Notes under the pieces: generated by a model
Told to the model about the DNA's origin: nothing
What the model saw: only the letters and a program-made list of their open reading frames with translations
The model's database searches: none
Shown: positions 17,117 through 24,774 of the stretch, in pieces
Layout: every line of letters begins with the position of its first letter
Numbering within the stretch: position 1 is the stretch's first letter
Program-made: the position numbers and the translations under genes
Origin: Sulfurospirillum tamanense
GTDB lineage: Bacteria; Campylobacterota; Campylobacteria; Campylobacterales; Campylobacteraceae
Assembly (NCBI RefSeq): GCF_016937535.1
Contig: NZ_JAFHKK010000002.1
Location: 62,001-126,000 of the forward strand
Direction: 5' to 3'
DNA length: 64,000 nt

Positions 17117-17711
17117 CGAGTAGGCGCATGATGTTAGGAATGTGTTTGTACACTACCACAAAAGCAATGATGAGCAAAGGGGCGTGGGTGTTGATGTGGG
17201 GCATTTCGTAGTGGATCAAAAAAGAAGAGATAATCAATGCACCAAGAGCGCCGAGAGAAGAAACAGAAGAGATGCGCACTGTGCGTCCCAATAAATACCA
17301 CACACTAAAAGCAATAAGTGTCTCAAGAGGAAGAAAGTAAAGCACAACGCCAACGGCTGTTGCCACGCCCTTACCCCCTTCAAATTTCAAATAAGGGCTA
17401 AAGCAGTGGCCGATGACCGCAAGCACGCCAATGGTCCATTGGGTTTGAGGAGAAAGACCCAAATAAGCTGCCACAAGTATCACAGCAAGACCCTTTAGGG
17501 CATCCAGTACCACGGTGGCTATGGCAAGTTTTTTTGCCATAGCGGGGTTGGTTTCTTTGAGTACGCGTAAGACATTGGTAGCACCTATGCTTTGGCTGCC
17601 TTGGGTTCGGATGTCAGTGTTGGCAAAAGCTTTAGCTAAAATCAGGCCAAAAGGGATAGCGCCAATCAAATAAGCAGCAAGATAAAAAAGAACATTGATG
17701 TTGGTCAGCAT
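17091..17711 (-). CDS. plsY: Acyl-phosphate glycerol-3-phosphate acyltransferase PlsY
   Basis: A 206-residue inner-membrane enzyme with several hydrophobic segments. It uses PlsX acyl-phosphate to acylate glycerol-3-phosphate. Family motifs are present: GAIPFG (about 17-22), GSQSIGATNVLR (37-48) and FEGGKGVATAVG. The frame is open further upstream, but the ATG at 17711 is chosen because AAGGAAG stands about 10 bases before it and the protein then starts at the first membrane segment. Confidence 0.93.
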   Translation of the reverse strand: MLTNINVLFYLAAYLIGAIPFGLILAKAFANTDIRTQGSQSIGATNVLRVLKETNPAMAKKLAIATVVLDALKGLAVILVAAYLGLSPQTQWTIGVLAVIGHCFSPYLKFEGGKGVATAVGVVLYFLPLETLIAFSVWYLLGRTVRISSVSSLGALGALIISSFLIHYEMPHINTHAPLLIIAFVVVYKHIPNIMRLLGGKEKQVI

Positions 17712-17791
17712 AGAGGCGAGCTTCCTTGTGTATAATTGTGATAAGCGTGCATTGTAGCCAAAAATCAATTAGGCGCTCTTTAATGAGCTTT

Positions 17792-17800
17792 TGCTATAAT
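17792..17800 (+). promoter_or_regulatory. Extended -10 of nadA
   Basis: TGCTATAAT, identical to the ndk element, lies 39 bases before the nadA GTG. Confidence 0.6.
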
Positions 17801-17839
17801 GCTCGGTTTTACTTAGAGCAAAAAAAGAGGAAAAACAGC

Positions 17840-18832
17840 GTGAGCAATATGGCAATCAAAGAACAAATTCAAGAACTCAAACGCACCTTAGATGTCTCCA
17901 TTGTGGCCCATTATTATCAAAAAGACGAAGTCTTTGAGATGGCAGATTTTACGGGAGATTCATTGCAACTTGCCCAGTGGGCGGCCAAAGACCCTAAAGC
18001 CAACCTTATTTTTTGTGGCGTGGGCTTTATGGGGCAAAGCGTCAAGATTTTGGCACCTCAAAAGCGGCTCTTGATGCCCCGTATCGCGTGTTGTGCGATG
18101 GCAAGAATGATAGACGTAACGTATTATGACAGAGCATTAGAAGTGCTTAAAGAGGCGGGTATTGAGGCGCATGATGTGATGCCTGTGACCTACATCAATT
18201 CTTCGGCCGAGGTAAAAGCGCGCATTGGGCAAATGGGTGGCATGGTGTGCACCAGCTCTAACGCAAAAGCCATCATCACTCGCGCGTTAGAAAGCGGCAA
18301 AAAAATCCTTTTTGTGCCCGATAAATGTTTAGGCCAAAACATCGCAAGAGAGATGGGGCTGGTGGCCAAAGTGGTTGGCAAAGACGAGGGGTTAAAAGAG
18401 GCTGATATTTTATGTTACGATGGTTTTTGTTCGGTGCATCAACTTTTTGAGGTAGAAGATGTGGCCTTTTACCGCGCAAAATATCCTGATATCAAAATCG
18501 TCACTCACCCTGAATGCAAGCCAGAAGTGTGTGAAGCTTCGGATTTTGTGGGTTCTACCGCGCAGATGATTGCCTATATCAACGCCCTTCCTTTGGACCA
18601 ACCTGTGGCAGTGGGGACAGAATACAACCTTGTCAATCGGTTGCGCAAAGAACACACTTATGTGCTTTCCTCCACTAAGCCTGAGTGCCCAACGATGAAC
18701 GAAACGACGTTGGGGGATTTGCACGCGTGTTTGGTCTCTTTGAAAAACCAGACTTACATGAATGAAATTCGCGTAGATGAGCAGACGAGGAAGTGGGCAA
18801 AAGTCGCCCTTGATCGGATGTTTTCCTTATGA
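17840..18832 (+). CDS. nadA: Quinolinate synthase A
   Basis: A 330-residue [4Fe-4S] enzyme that condenses iminoaspartate with dihydroxyacetone phosphate to quinolinate. The three conserved Cys regions are visible: CCAMAR, THPECKPEVC and TKPECPTMNE. AHYYQKDEVFEMAD and SSNAK are typical. The GTG at 17840 is preferred because GAGG stands 9 bases upstream; the ATG at 17849 would be too far from it. The stop overlaps the nadC start (ATGA). Confidence 0.95.
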   Translation: MSNMAIKEQIQELKRTLDVSIVAHYYQKDEVFEMADFTGDSLQLAQWAAKDPKANLIFCGVGFMGQSVKILAPQKRLLMPRIACCAMARMIDVTYYDRALEVLKEAGIEAHDVMPVTYINSSAEVKARIGQMGGMVCTSSNAKAIITRALESGKKILFVPDKCLGQNIAREMGLVAKVVGKDEGLKEADILCYDGFCSVHQLFEVEDVAFYRAKYPDIKIVTHPECKPEVCEASDFVGSTAQMIAYINALPLDQPVAVGTEYNLVNRLRKEHTYVLSSTKPECPTMNETTLGDLHACLVSLKNQTYMNEIRVDEQTRKWAKVALDRMFSL

Positions 18833-19653
18833 TACGTGCGTTTGTGCAAGCGGCACTAGAGGAAGATTTGGGGCGTGGAGATTTGTTTGCACGCATTGCG
18901 CCCTCCCAAGAAGCCAGCGCACTCCTTACATGTAAAGACGAAGGGGTGTTTGCAGGAGCGCCGTATGCGCACGAGTTGTGCGCACTTTTAGGCATTACGT
19001 TGGCTTTACATGTAAAGGACGGCGAAGTGGTAAAAAAAGGCCAACGCCTAGCCCGGTTAGAGGGAAGCTCTTTGGCGTTGCTTCAAGTAGAACGCACCTT
19101 ACTTAACATGCTCCAGCACGCTAGCGGCATCGCTACTAAAGTTGCCCGCTATGCGCGCGCTTTAGATGGGTTGCCTGTGCGCCTTTTAGATACCCGAAAA
19201 ACCAGACCGCTGTTGCGTGCTTTTGAAAAGTATGCCGTGCGGTGCGGCGGCGGGAGCAACCACCGTTTTGGGCTTGATGATGCGCTGATGCTTAAAGATA
19301 CCCATTTGGCACTCATTGGTGATTTGGATGCTTTGATTGCCTCAGCCCGCAAAACCCTCCCTTTTACATGTAAGATAGAAATAGAGTGTGAATCCCTAGA
19401 AGCCGCCCAAAAAGCGATGAAAGCGGGGGCAGACATCGTGATGTGTGACAACATGGACGTAGCGCAAACCCAAATTGTGGTCGCGTGGAGAAATACCCAT
19501 TTCCCTCATGTGTGGCTAGAAGCTAGTGGCAATATCACCGAAGAGACTCTTGTGCGTGTTGCCAAGACAGGCGTTGATGCCATTAGTTGCGGAAGCCTCA
19601 TTCACCAAGCTACATGGCTTGATTTTTCCATGAAAATGGAACCACACTCCTAA
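18829..19653 (+). CDS. nadC: Quinolinate phosphoribosyltransferase
   Basis: A 274-residue enzyme that turns quinolinate and PRPP into nicotinate mononucleotide, CO2 and PPi. LLDTRKTRPLLRAFEKYAV and GGGSNHRFGLDD are family signatures, and SGNI near 240 belongs to the barrel. It is translationally coupled to nadA. It carries three exact palindrome copies (18926, 19006 and 19364) read as TCK, LHVK and TCK, one of the two highest densities per gene in the window. Confidence 0.96.
   Translation: MIRAFVQAALEEDLGRGDLFARIAPSQEASALLTCKDEGVFAGAPYAHELCALLGITLALHVKDGEVVKKGQRLARLEGSSLALLQVERTLLNMLQHASGIATKVARYARALDGLPVRLLDTRKTRPLLRAFEKYAVRCGGGSNHRFGLDDALMLKDTHLALIGDLDALIASARKTLPFTCKIEIECESLEAAQKAMKAGADIVMCDNMDVAQTQIVVAWRNTHFPHVWLEASGNITEETLVRVAKTGVDAISCGSLIHQATWLDFSMKMEPHS
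18926..18935. repeat. TTACATGTAA palindrome in nadC, copy 1
   Basis: Exact copy, read as LTCK. Confidence 0.9.
19006..19015. repeat. TTACATGTAA palindrome in nadC, copy 2
   Basis: Exact copy, read as LHVK. Confidence 0.9.
19364..19373. repeat. TTACATGTAA palindrome in nadC, copy 3
   Basis: Exact copy, read as FTCK. Confidence 0.9.
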
Positions 19654-19654
19654 A

Positions 19655-20716
19655 ATGGCTGCGGACGATCAAGAAAAAACAGAAGAACCTACCAGTAAAA
19701 AGATAGAAGACGCCCGCAAGGAGGGCAATGTCCCCAAGAGTCAAGATGCGAGCAGTTTCGTGACACTTGTGGTGGCGGTTGTGGTAGTGTTTTTGATGTT
19801 TCCTTACTTGGAAGACCGCGTTCGCAACCTTTACATGTACTACTACGAATTTATCGGCAAAGAGATTACCAAAACAGTGGTCATGACCATGTCTATCGCC
19901 TCCTTGCGCGAACTTGGGCTGATGATTTTGCCCATTGCCGTGGCGGTTGCATTTGCGGGCGTGCTGGCGGCACTTATGCAGTATGGGTTTTTGTTTACGA
20001 CCAAGTCCATCACTCCCGATTTAAAAAAAATAGACCCCATTAAAGGGCTTAAAAACCTTCTTTCGCTAAAAAAACTCATTGAGGGGCTAAAGACTATCTT
20101 AAAAGTCAGCGCGGTGTTTGGCTTGGCTTTTTATTTTTTGATGGAATTTACCACGGAGCTTCCCGAATCTGTTTTTTTAGGCCTTTTTGGGCAGCTGATT
20201 TGGCTGCGCGACAAAATGGTGATTTTGGCCGCAGTGATGTTGGCGCTTTTTTTGATACTTTCGTTTATCGATTTGATGTTTGTGCGGTATAACTATTTTA
20301 AAGAACTGCGCATGTCCAAACAAGAAATCAAAGACGAACACAAACAAATGGAGGGCGACCCGCAAGTCAAGTCGCGTATTCGTCGGGTGCAAATGGAGAT
20401 GAGCCAAAAACGGATGATGCAAAACATTCCTGATGCGGATGTGGTTATCACCAACCCCACCCACTACGCCGTTGCCATTCGCTATGACCAAAGCAAAGAC
20501 AAAGCCCCCGTGGTGATTGCCAAAGGGGTAGATTTTTTGGCGCTTCGCATTAAAGAAATTGCCCTTAACCACAAAATCCAAATTGTCGAAAACCCCCCGC
20601 TAGCAAGGGAGCTTTACAAGCAATGCGATGTGTCGCAGGCTATTCCTGAAAAACTCTATAAAGCGGTGGCGGAGGTGTTGGCCTTTGTATACCAAACCAA
20701 CAAGCGACGCTCTTAG
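19655..20716 (+). CDS. flhB: Flagellar export switch protein FlhB
   Basis: A 353-residue export-gate protein of the flagellar type III apparatus. Four hydrophobic segments lie between about 30 and 210. The cytoplasmic part has the self-cleavage site NPTHYAVAIRYD near 265, which controls the change from hook to filament substrates. The N-terminus DQEKTEEPTSKKIEDARKEG is standard. It starts one base after nadC stops. Bases 19831-19840 hold a one-mismatch palindrome in the third frame, read as LYMY, possible because TAC replaces the TAA stop. Confidence 0.97.
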   Translation: MAADDQEKTEEPTSKKIEDARKEGNVPKSQDASSFVTLVVAVVVVFLMFPYLEDRVRNLYMYYYEFIGKEITKTVVMTMSIASLRELGLMILPIAVAVAFAGVLAALMQYGFLFTTKSITPDLKKIDPIKGLKNLLSLKKLIEGLKTILKVSAVFGLAFYFLMEFTTELPESVFLGLFGQLIWLRDKMVILAAVMLALFLILSFIDLMFVRYNYFKELRMSKQEIKDEHKQMEGDPQVKSRIRRVQMEMSQKRMMQNIPDADVVITNPTHYAVAIRYDQSKDKAPVVIAKGVDFLALRIKEIALNHKIQIVENPPLARELYKQCDVSQAIPEKLYKAVAEVLAFVYQTNKRRS

Positions 20717-20738
20717 GGAACTTTTAGCCCACTTTAGG

Positions 20739-20744
20739 TATAAT
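20739..20744 (+). promoter_or_regulatory. -10 element before the M23 peptidase-lpxC cluster
   Basis: TATAAT lies 48 bases before the start, in the gap after flhB. Confidence 0.5.
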
Positions 20745-20792
20745 CACCCACTTCAAATTGCCACTGCGTAGCAACAACCCAAGGATAACCCT

Positions 20793-22157
20793 ATGAAACA
20801 ACAACGAACCGGTAGTATTGTTGCCCTTCTTGTTATTGGTGCTGTTTTGAGTATTTTACTGTATTTGTATAATGCGCCAATGTTTGAGCGTACTGCCCCA
20901 GAAATTACCCTCGAAGAGACAATTCATTGGAACTTAAAAGAGCCCATTGCCTTACATGTAAAAGACCAAAGCGGTGTCAAATTTGTGCGCGTCACTTTGA
21001 ATGACGGCACCAATAGTGTCGTGTTGCATACCCAAATGTACACCGCTCCCCAAAAAGAACTCTCCCTCGAAGTAGCCTTTCCGCGCACAGGGTTTTTTAG
21101 TAAAGAAGAGCAAATGACCCTCGAAGTAGAGGCCGTGGACGCCAGTAAATGGAATTTTTTTGCAGGAAACGAAGCACAAAAAATAGCCCAGCTACACATC
21201 GATACCACGCGTCCAGAACTCTTTGTATTGACCAACTCTTATAAGATTACCAAGGGCGGTTCAGCTGCGGTGGTGTTCCGTGGGTATGATGCAAACATGG
21301 AAGAGCTGTATATTCAAACCAATGACGGGCAACGGTTCTACCCCGCACCTTTTTATAAAGAGGGGTATTATATTTCGCTTGTGGCATGGCCGAGGCGCGA
21401 AGAGACGTTCCATGCAGATATTATTGCCAAAGATAAGGCGGGTAATTTTTCCCGTGAACGTGTGCGCTTTTTTCTGCAAAACCGAAAATACCGTGTTTCT
21501 AGTATTGCGCTAACAGAGCGTTTTTTGGAAGGAAAGGTGACAGATTTGGCGCAAATGTATTCGCGAGAATACGAAACCATGCGACCCATTGAGCGCTTTA
21601 TGTTTGTTAATAAAACCTTGCGCCAAGATAATGATGCGCAAATTTCCCATGTGGCCACTCAGGCCCCTCAAGCGCTTTTGGGTGAAGCCAAGCTAAATCC
21701 TTTCTACCCCTTGCGCAACGGTGCTGCTGTTGCGAGTTTTGGCGATCATCGAAAATACACGTACGAGGGTCAAATTGTTAGCGAATCGTACCACCTTGGG
21801 CTAGACCTTGCCAGCACCGCGCAAGCCGAAATTCTTAGCAGTAATGATGGAAGGGTTGTGTTTGCCCAAGAAACAGGTATTTACGGCCGAACGGTCATTT
21901 TAGACCATGGGCTTGGTTTGTATACCTTGTATAGCCATTGTTCTTCTTTGCTTGTGCAAGAAGGAGATGTGGTAAAGGCGGGAGATGTGATTGCTAAAAC
22001 AGGTGCTACAGGATTTGCCTTTGGAGACCATTTGCATTTTGGGGTGTTGGTACAAGGAGTAGAAGTGCGTCCAGAGGAGTGGATGGATAAAAACTGGATG
22101 GAAGACAATCTTTATGCCATTATGCGCAACGCAAAAGCGCTGATTGAGCGCCAATGA
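20793..22157 (+). CDS. M23 family peptidoglycan endopeptidase
   Basis: A 454-residue protein with an N-terminal membrane anchor or signal (about 8-28), a long beta-rich region and a C-terminal LytM/M23 domain (about 310-440). The zinc motifs are visible: HLGLDLAS (HxxxD) and GDHLHFG (HxH). Such enzymes cut peptide cross-links in the cell wall; in Campylobacter and Helicobacter relatives they shape the helical cell. The position before lpxC is the same as in Campylobacter. One exact palindrome copy (20952) is read as LHVK. Confidence 0.9.
   Translation: MKQQRTGSIVALLVIGAVLSILLYLYNAPMFERTAPEITLEETIHWNLKEPIALHVKDQSGVKFVRVTLNDGTNSVVLHTQMYTAPQKELSLEVAFPRTGFFSKEEQMTLEVEAVDASKWNFFAGNEAQKIAQLHIDTTRPELFVLTNSYKITKGGSAAVVFRGYDANMEELYIQTNDGQRFYPAPFYKEGYYISLVAWPRREETFHADIIAKDKAGNFSRERVRFFLQNRKYRVSSIALTERFLEGKVTDLAQMYSREYETMRPIERFMFVNKTLRQDNDAQISHVATQAPQALLGEAKLNPFYPLRNGAAVASFGDHRKYTYEGQIVSESYHLGLDLASTAQAEILSSNDGRVVFAQETGIYGRTVILDHGLGLYTLYSHCSSLLVQEGDVVKAGDVIAKTGATGFAFGDHLHFGVLVQGVEVRPEEWMDKNWMEDNLYAIMRNAKALIERQ
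20952..20961. repeat. TTACATGTAA palindrome in the M23 peptidase gene
   Basis: Exact copy, read as LHVK. Confidence 0.9.
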
Positions 22158-22169
22158 GCCAATGGCGCT
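22147..22169 (+). terminator. Possible weak terminator at the end of the M23 gene
   Basis: AGCGCCA (22147-22153) and TGGCGCT (22163-22169) form a 7-bp stem over the stop codon, followed only by TGTTT. Confidence 0.35.
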
Positions 22170-22261
22170 TGTTTACCGACCATTCACTCCTGTGCTCTAA
22201 AATGGGGAATTATTTTTGCTTAATCGCTCCCAAGTCGAGTGTGATTTATTAAGGAACAGGT

Positions 22262-23146
22262 GTGCGGCAATTAACCATTCTTAAAAGTGTTGAAAGCGTG
22301 GGCATAGGTCTTCACAAAGGCGAACCCATTCGCATTGTGCTTGAACCCATGGAGGCTGATTCGGGAATTGTGTTTTACCGAAGTGATTTAGGCATGAGCG
22401 TTAAAGCCCTGCCTGAATATGTCATTAATACCCAAATGGCAACCGTTGTAGGTAACGACAAAGGAGCTATTTCCACCATTGAACATTTGCTTTCGGCTGT
22501 TTGGGCTTACGGCATTGATAACATTCGCATCGTAGTAGACGGGCCTGAAGTGCCAGTGATGGATGGCAGTAGCGGAAGCTTTTGTATGATGCTTGATGAG
22601 GCGCAGATTCGCCCCCTTGAAGCGTACAAGAAGGTCCTCATTGTGCGCAAGCCTGTGGAGGTGCAAGAAGGCAATAAATTTGCCCGCGTTTTGCCCTCTA
22701 AAACTCCCACTTTTCGCTTCACGATACACTTTGACCATGTGGCCATTGGGCACCAAGAATACCATTTTGAGTTTGGTAAAAAAGCCTTTTTAGATGAAAT
22801 TGCCCGCGCACGCACTTTTGGATTCATGAAAGACGTACAAATGCTTCGCGCACGGGGTTTGGCACTTGGTGGATCACTCGATAATGCCGTAGTCATGGAT
22901 GAAAAAAAGATACTAAACCCTGAGGGGTTGCGTTATAGTGACGAGTTTGTGCGCCACAAGATTTTAGACGCCATTGGGGATTTGGCATTGCTTGGTGCGC
23001 CGATGATTGGGGATTATGAATCTTTTGCAGGTAGCCACCATTTGAACCACCTGCTCACCAAGGCAATTTTAAAAGACCCCTCTAATTACGAGATTAAAAC
23101 CTTGGTGCCAGAAATCTCCCCTGCGTATGAAAAGGTGTTTGCATAA
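22262..23146 (+). CDS. lpxC: UDP-3-O-acyl-N-acetylglucosamine deacetylase LpxC
   Basis: A 294-residue zinc deacetylase, the committed step of lipid A synthesis. It shows that the organism makes lipopolysaccharide or lipooligosaccharide. Zinc ligands are H75 in STIEHLLSAV and the His and Asp of HKILDAIGD near 232-236. The GTG start at 22262 directly follows AAGGAACAG. The 104-base gap before it has a possible TAAAAT -10. Confidence 0.97.
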   Translation: MRQLTILKSVESVGIGLHKGEPIRIVLEPMEADSGIVFYRSDLGMSVKALPEYVINTQMATVVGNDKGAISTIEHLLSAVWAYGIDNIRIVVDGPEVPVMDGSSGSFCMMLDEAQIRPLEAYKKVLIVRKPVEVQEGNKFARVLPSKTPTFRFTIHFDHVAIGHQEYHFEFGKKAFLDEIARARTFGFMKDVQMLRARGLALGGSLDNAVVMDEKKILNPEGLRYSDEFVRHKILDAIGDLALLGAPMIGDYESFAGSHHLNHLLTKAILKDPSNYEIKTLVPEISPAYEKVFA

Positions 23147-23160
23147 AAGTTGATATTTTA

Positions 23161-23595
23161 GTGCTAGCTCTGGGCTCTCCGTTGCTAGTGGGTGTCTACC
23201 ACGAGGGTGTTCTTATCCAAACAGAACGAAGCACCGACAAGTCCAGCGAGGCCTTGCCTCGCATCATGAAAACCTTGCTTGAAACCTTTACATGTAAAGG
23301 ACTTTATTTTGCCAGGGGGCCAGGAAGTTTTATGGCCATTAAGGTTACTTATCTTTTTCTAAAAACCCTTGAGATTGCGCTTGGCATTCCTTTAAAAGCC
23401 TGTGATGGGTTTACTTTTAACGGAGGGCAGCCTATTAAAGCAGTAGGAAAACTCTTTTTTGTTAAAGAACATGGTAAGATTACGACCGAGTTTTTAAAAG
23501 ATGAACAAGAGAGTAATTGGGAACTTCCCTTGCGGTTGGATACAGCAACCTTTGGCCAAGATACCAGTCCTTTGTATCATCTTCCTGCCCTTTAG
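23161..23595 (+). CDS. tsaB: TsaB-like tRNA threonylcarbamoyladenosine protein
   Basis: A 144-residue short TsaB-type protein of the ASKHA fold, which helps TsaD form t6A in tRNA. ARGPGSFMAIKVTYLFLKTL is the family signature (GPGSFxxI). Position between lpxC and thrB is as in Campylobacter. The GTG at 23161 is the first standard start, but it has no ribosome site. The frame is open back to 23131, and an ATA at 23143 is preceded by AAAAGGTG. One exact palindrome copy (23288) sits inside a 16-bp perfect palindrome and is read as FTCK. Confidence 0.8.
   Translation: MLALGSPLLVGVYHEGVLIQTERSTDKSSEALPRIMKTLLETFTCKGLYFARGPGSFMAIKVTYLFLKTLEIALGIPLKACDGFTFNGGQPIKAVGKLFFVKEHGKITTEFLKDEQESNWELPLRLDTATFGQDTSPLYHLPAL
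23288..23297. repeat. TTACATGTAA palindrome in tsaB
   Basis: Exact copy with symmetric flanks, CCTTTACATGTAAAGG, read as FTCK. Confidence 0.9.
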
Positions 23596-23603
23596 GAGTG
23601 TGT

Positions 23604-24488
23604 TTGAAAATTTATATTCCAGCGACCAGTGCAAATTTGGGCCCAGGTTTTGATGCCCTTGGCCTTTCGCTCTCTTTACATAATCGTGTGAGTATTACTC
23701 CAAGTTCTTTAGGCAGTATCTCTATCAAAGGAGAGGGTGCTGATCGCCCAAGACTCAAAACCCACAATCCATTTGTCTCTATTTTTCATGAAGTATACAC
23801 CCAGATGTCTGGAAGAAAAAGATCTTTTCGGTTTGAATTTGAAAACAAAATCCCACTTTCACGAGGCCTTGGCTCTTCTTCGGCGGTTATTGTGGGCGCT
23901 ATTGCTAGTGCATACCACATGGCAGGTATGCGAGTTGAAAAAGAAAATGTGCTTAACCGCGCCTTGGAGTACGAATCGCATCCTGACAATATTGCTCCCG
24001 CAGTTCATGGCGGATTCACTACTTCCATTGTGCACGAGGGTAAAGTATACACACAAAAAAAATCCCTTCCAGAGAGTATCAAAGCCGTGCTTGTGATTCC
24101 CGATCGGCCCATGTCTACGGCAAAATCACGCACCCAACTTCCCAAACATTACTCCATGAAAGAGTGTGTCAACAACCTGTCTCACGCGGCATTTTTGAGT
24201 GCAACGTTTTTGAATGAACAGTGGGATTTGTTGCATTTGGCATCACTTGATATGATGCATGAGGAGCGGCGTATGCGCCAATTGCCAGAACTTTTTCGTG
24301 TTAGAAAAATGGCATTAGAGGCAGGAGCGCTCATGAGTACACTCTCAGGAAGCGGTTCAACATTCTTAAACATCGTACGAACAGAAGAGGCCGAAGGGGT
24401 AAAAGCAGTATTGAAAAAAGCTTTTCCCGAGTACCGTGTAGACACTTGTGCTTTCGATAACGAAGGCTTTACTATCGAAAACAGCTAA
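23604..24488 (+). CDS. thrB: Homoserine kinase (GHMP family)
   Basis: A 294-residue kinase that phosphorylates homoserine in threonine synthesis. PATSANLGPGFDALG at the N-terminus and the ATP loop PLSRGLGSSSAVIVGAI (about 84-100) define the GHMP family; LSGSGSTF near 255 is the third motif. The frame is open upstream, but the TTG at 23604 is chosen because AGGAG stands 5 bases before it and the product then starts at the family position. Confidence 0.95.
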   Translation: MKIYIPATSANLGPGFDALGLSLSLHNRVSITPSSLGSISIKGEGADRPRLKTHNPFVSIFHEVYTQMSGRKRSFRFEFENKIPLSRGLGSSSAVIVGAIASAYHMAGMRVEKENVLNRALEYESHPDNIAPAVHGGFTTSIVHEGKVYTQKKSLPESIKAVLVIPDRPMSTAKSRTQLPKHYSMKECVNNLSHAAFLSATFLNEQWDLLHLASLDMMHEERRMRQLPELFRVRKMALEAGALMSTLSGSGSTFLNIVRTEEAEGVKAVLKKAFPEYRVDTCAFDNEGFTIENS

Positions 24489-24513
24489 AAAAAAGCTAAA
24501 TTTTGGTACTATC

Positions 24514-24774
24514 ATGAGCAATAAAAATAACCCCGTTCGAATGTGCATTGTCTGCAAGGCTCGCATCCCCCAGTCCGAGTTATTACGACTACAAGTTGAC
24601 CAGGGAATATTGCGTGCGTTTACGAAAGTGGGTAGAAGCTTCTATGTCTGCGACGATTGCATCGACACAAACAATAAGCAATTAAAAAAAGCACTGCTAC
24701 AAAAGTGTAAAAAATTAGATCAAAACATTTTGGACTATGGCAAAATGCTGAAGGAGATAGAAACGAATGGTTAA
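24514..24774 (+). CDS. ylxR: YlxR family RNA-binding protein (DUF448)
   Basis: An 86-residue YlxR-type protein of the usual place before inf[18 protein letters not shown] is the signature; CxxC and a second Cys pair (YVCDDC) may bind a metal. Known structures suggest nucleic acid binding, and in some bacteria it affects transcription of many genes. The ATG at 24514 is chosen because it begins the conserved domain. It overlaps infB by eight bases. Confidence 0.88.
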   Translation: MSNKNNPVRMCIVCKARIPQSELLRLQVDQGILRAFTKVGRSFYVCDDCIDTNNKQLKKALLQKCKKLDQNILDYGKMLKEIETNG

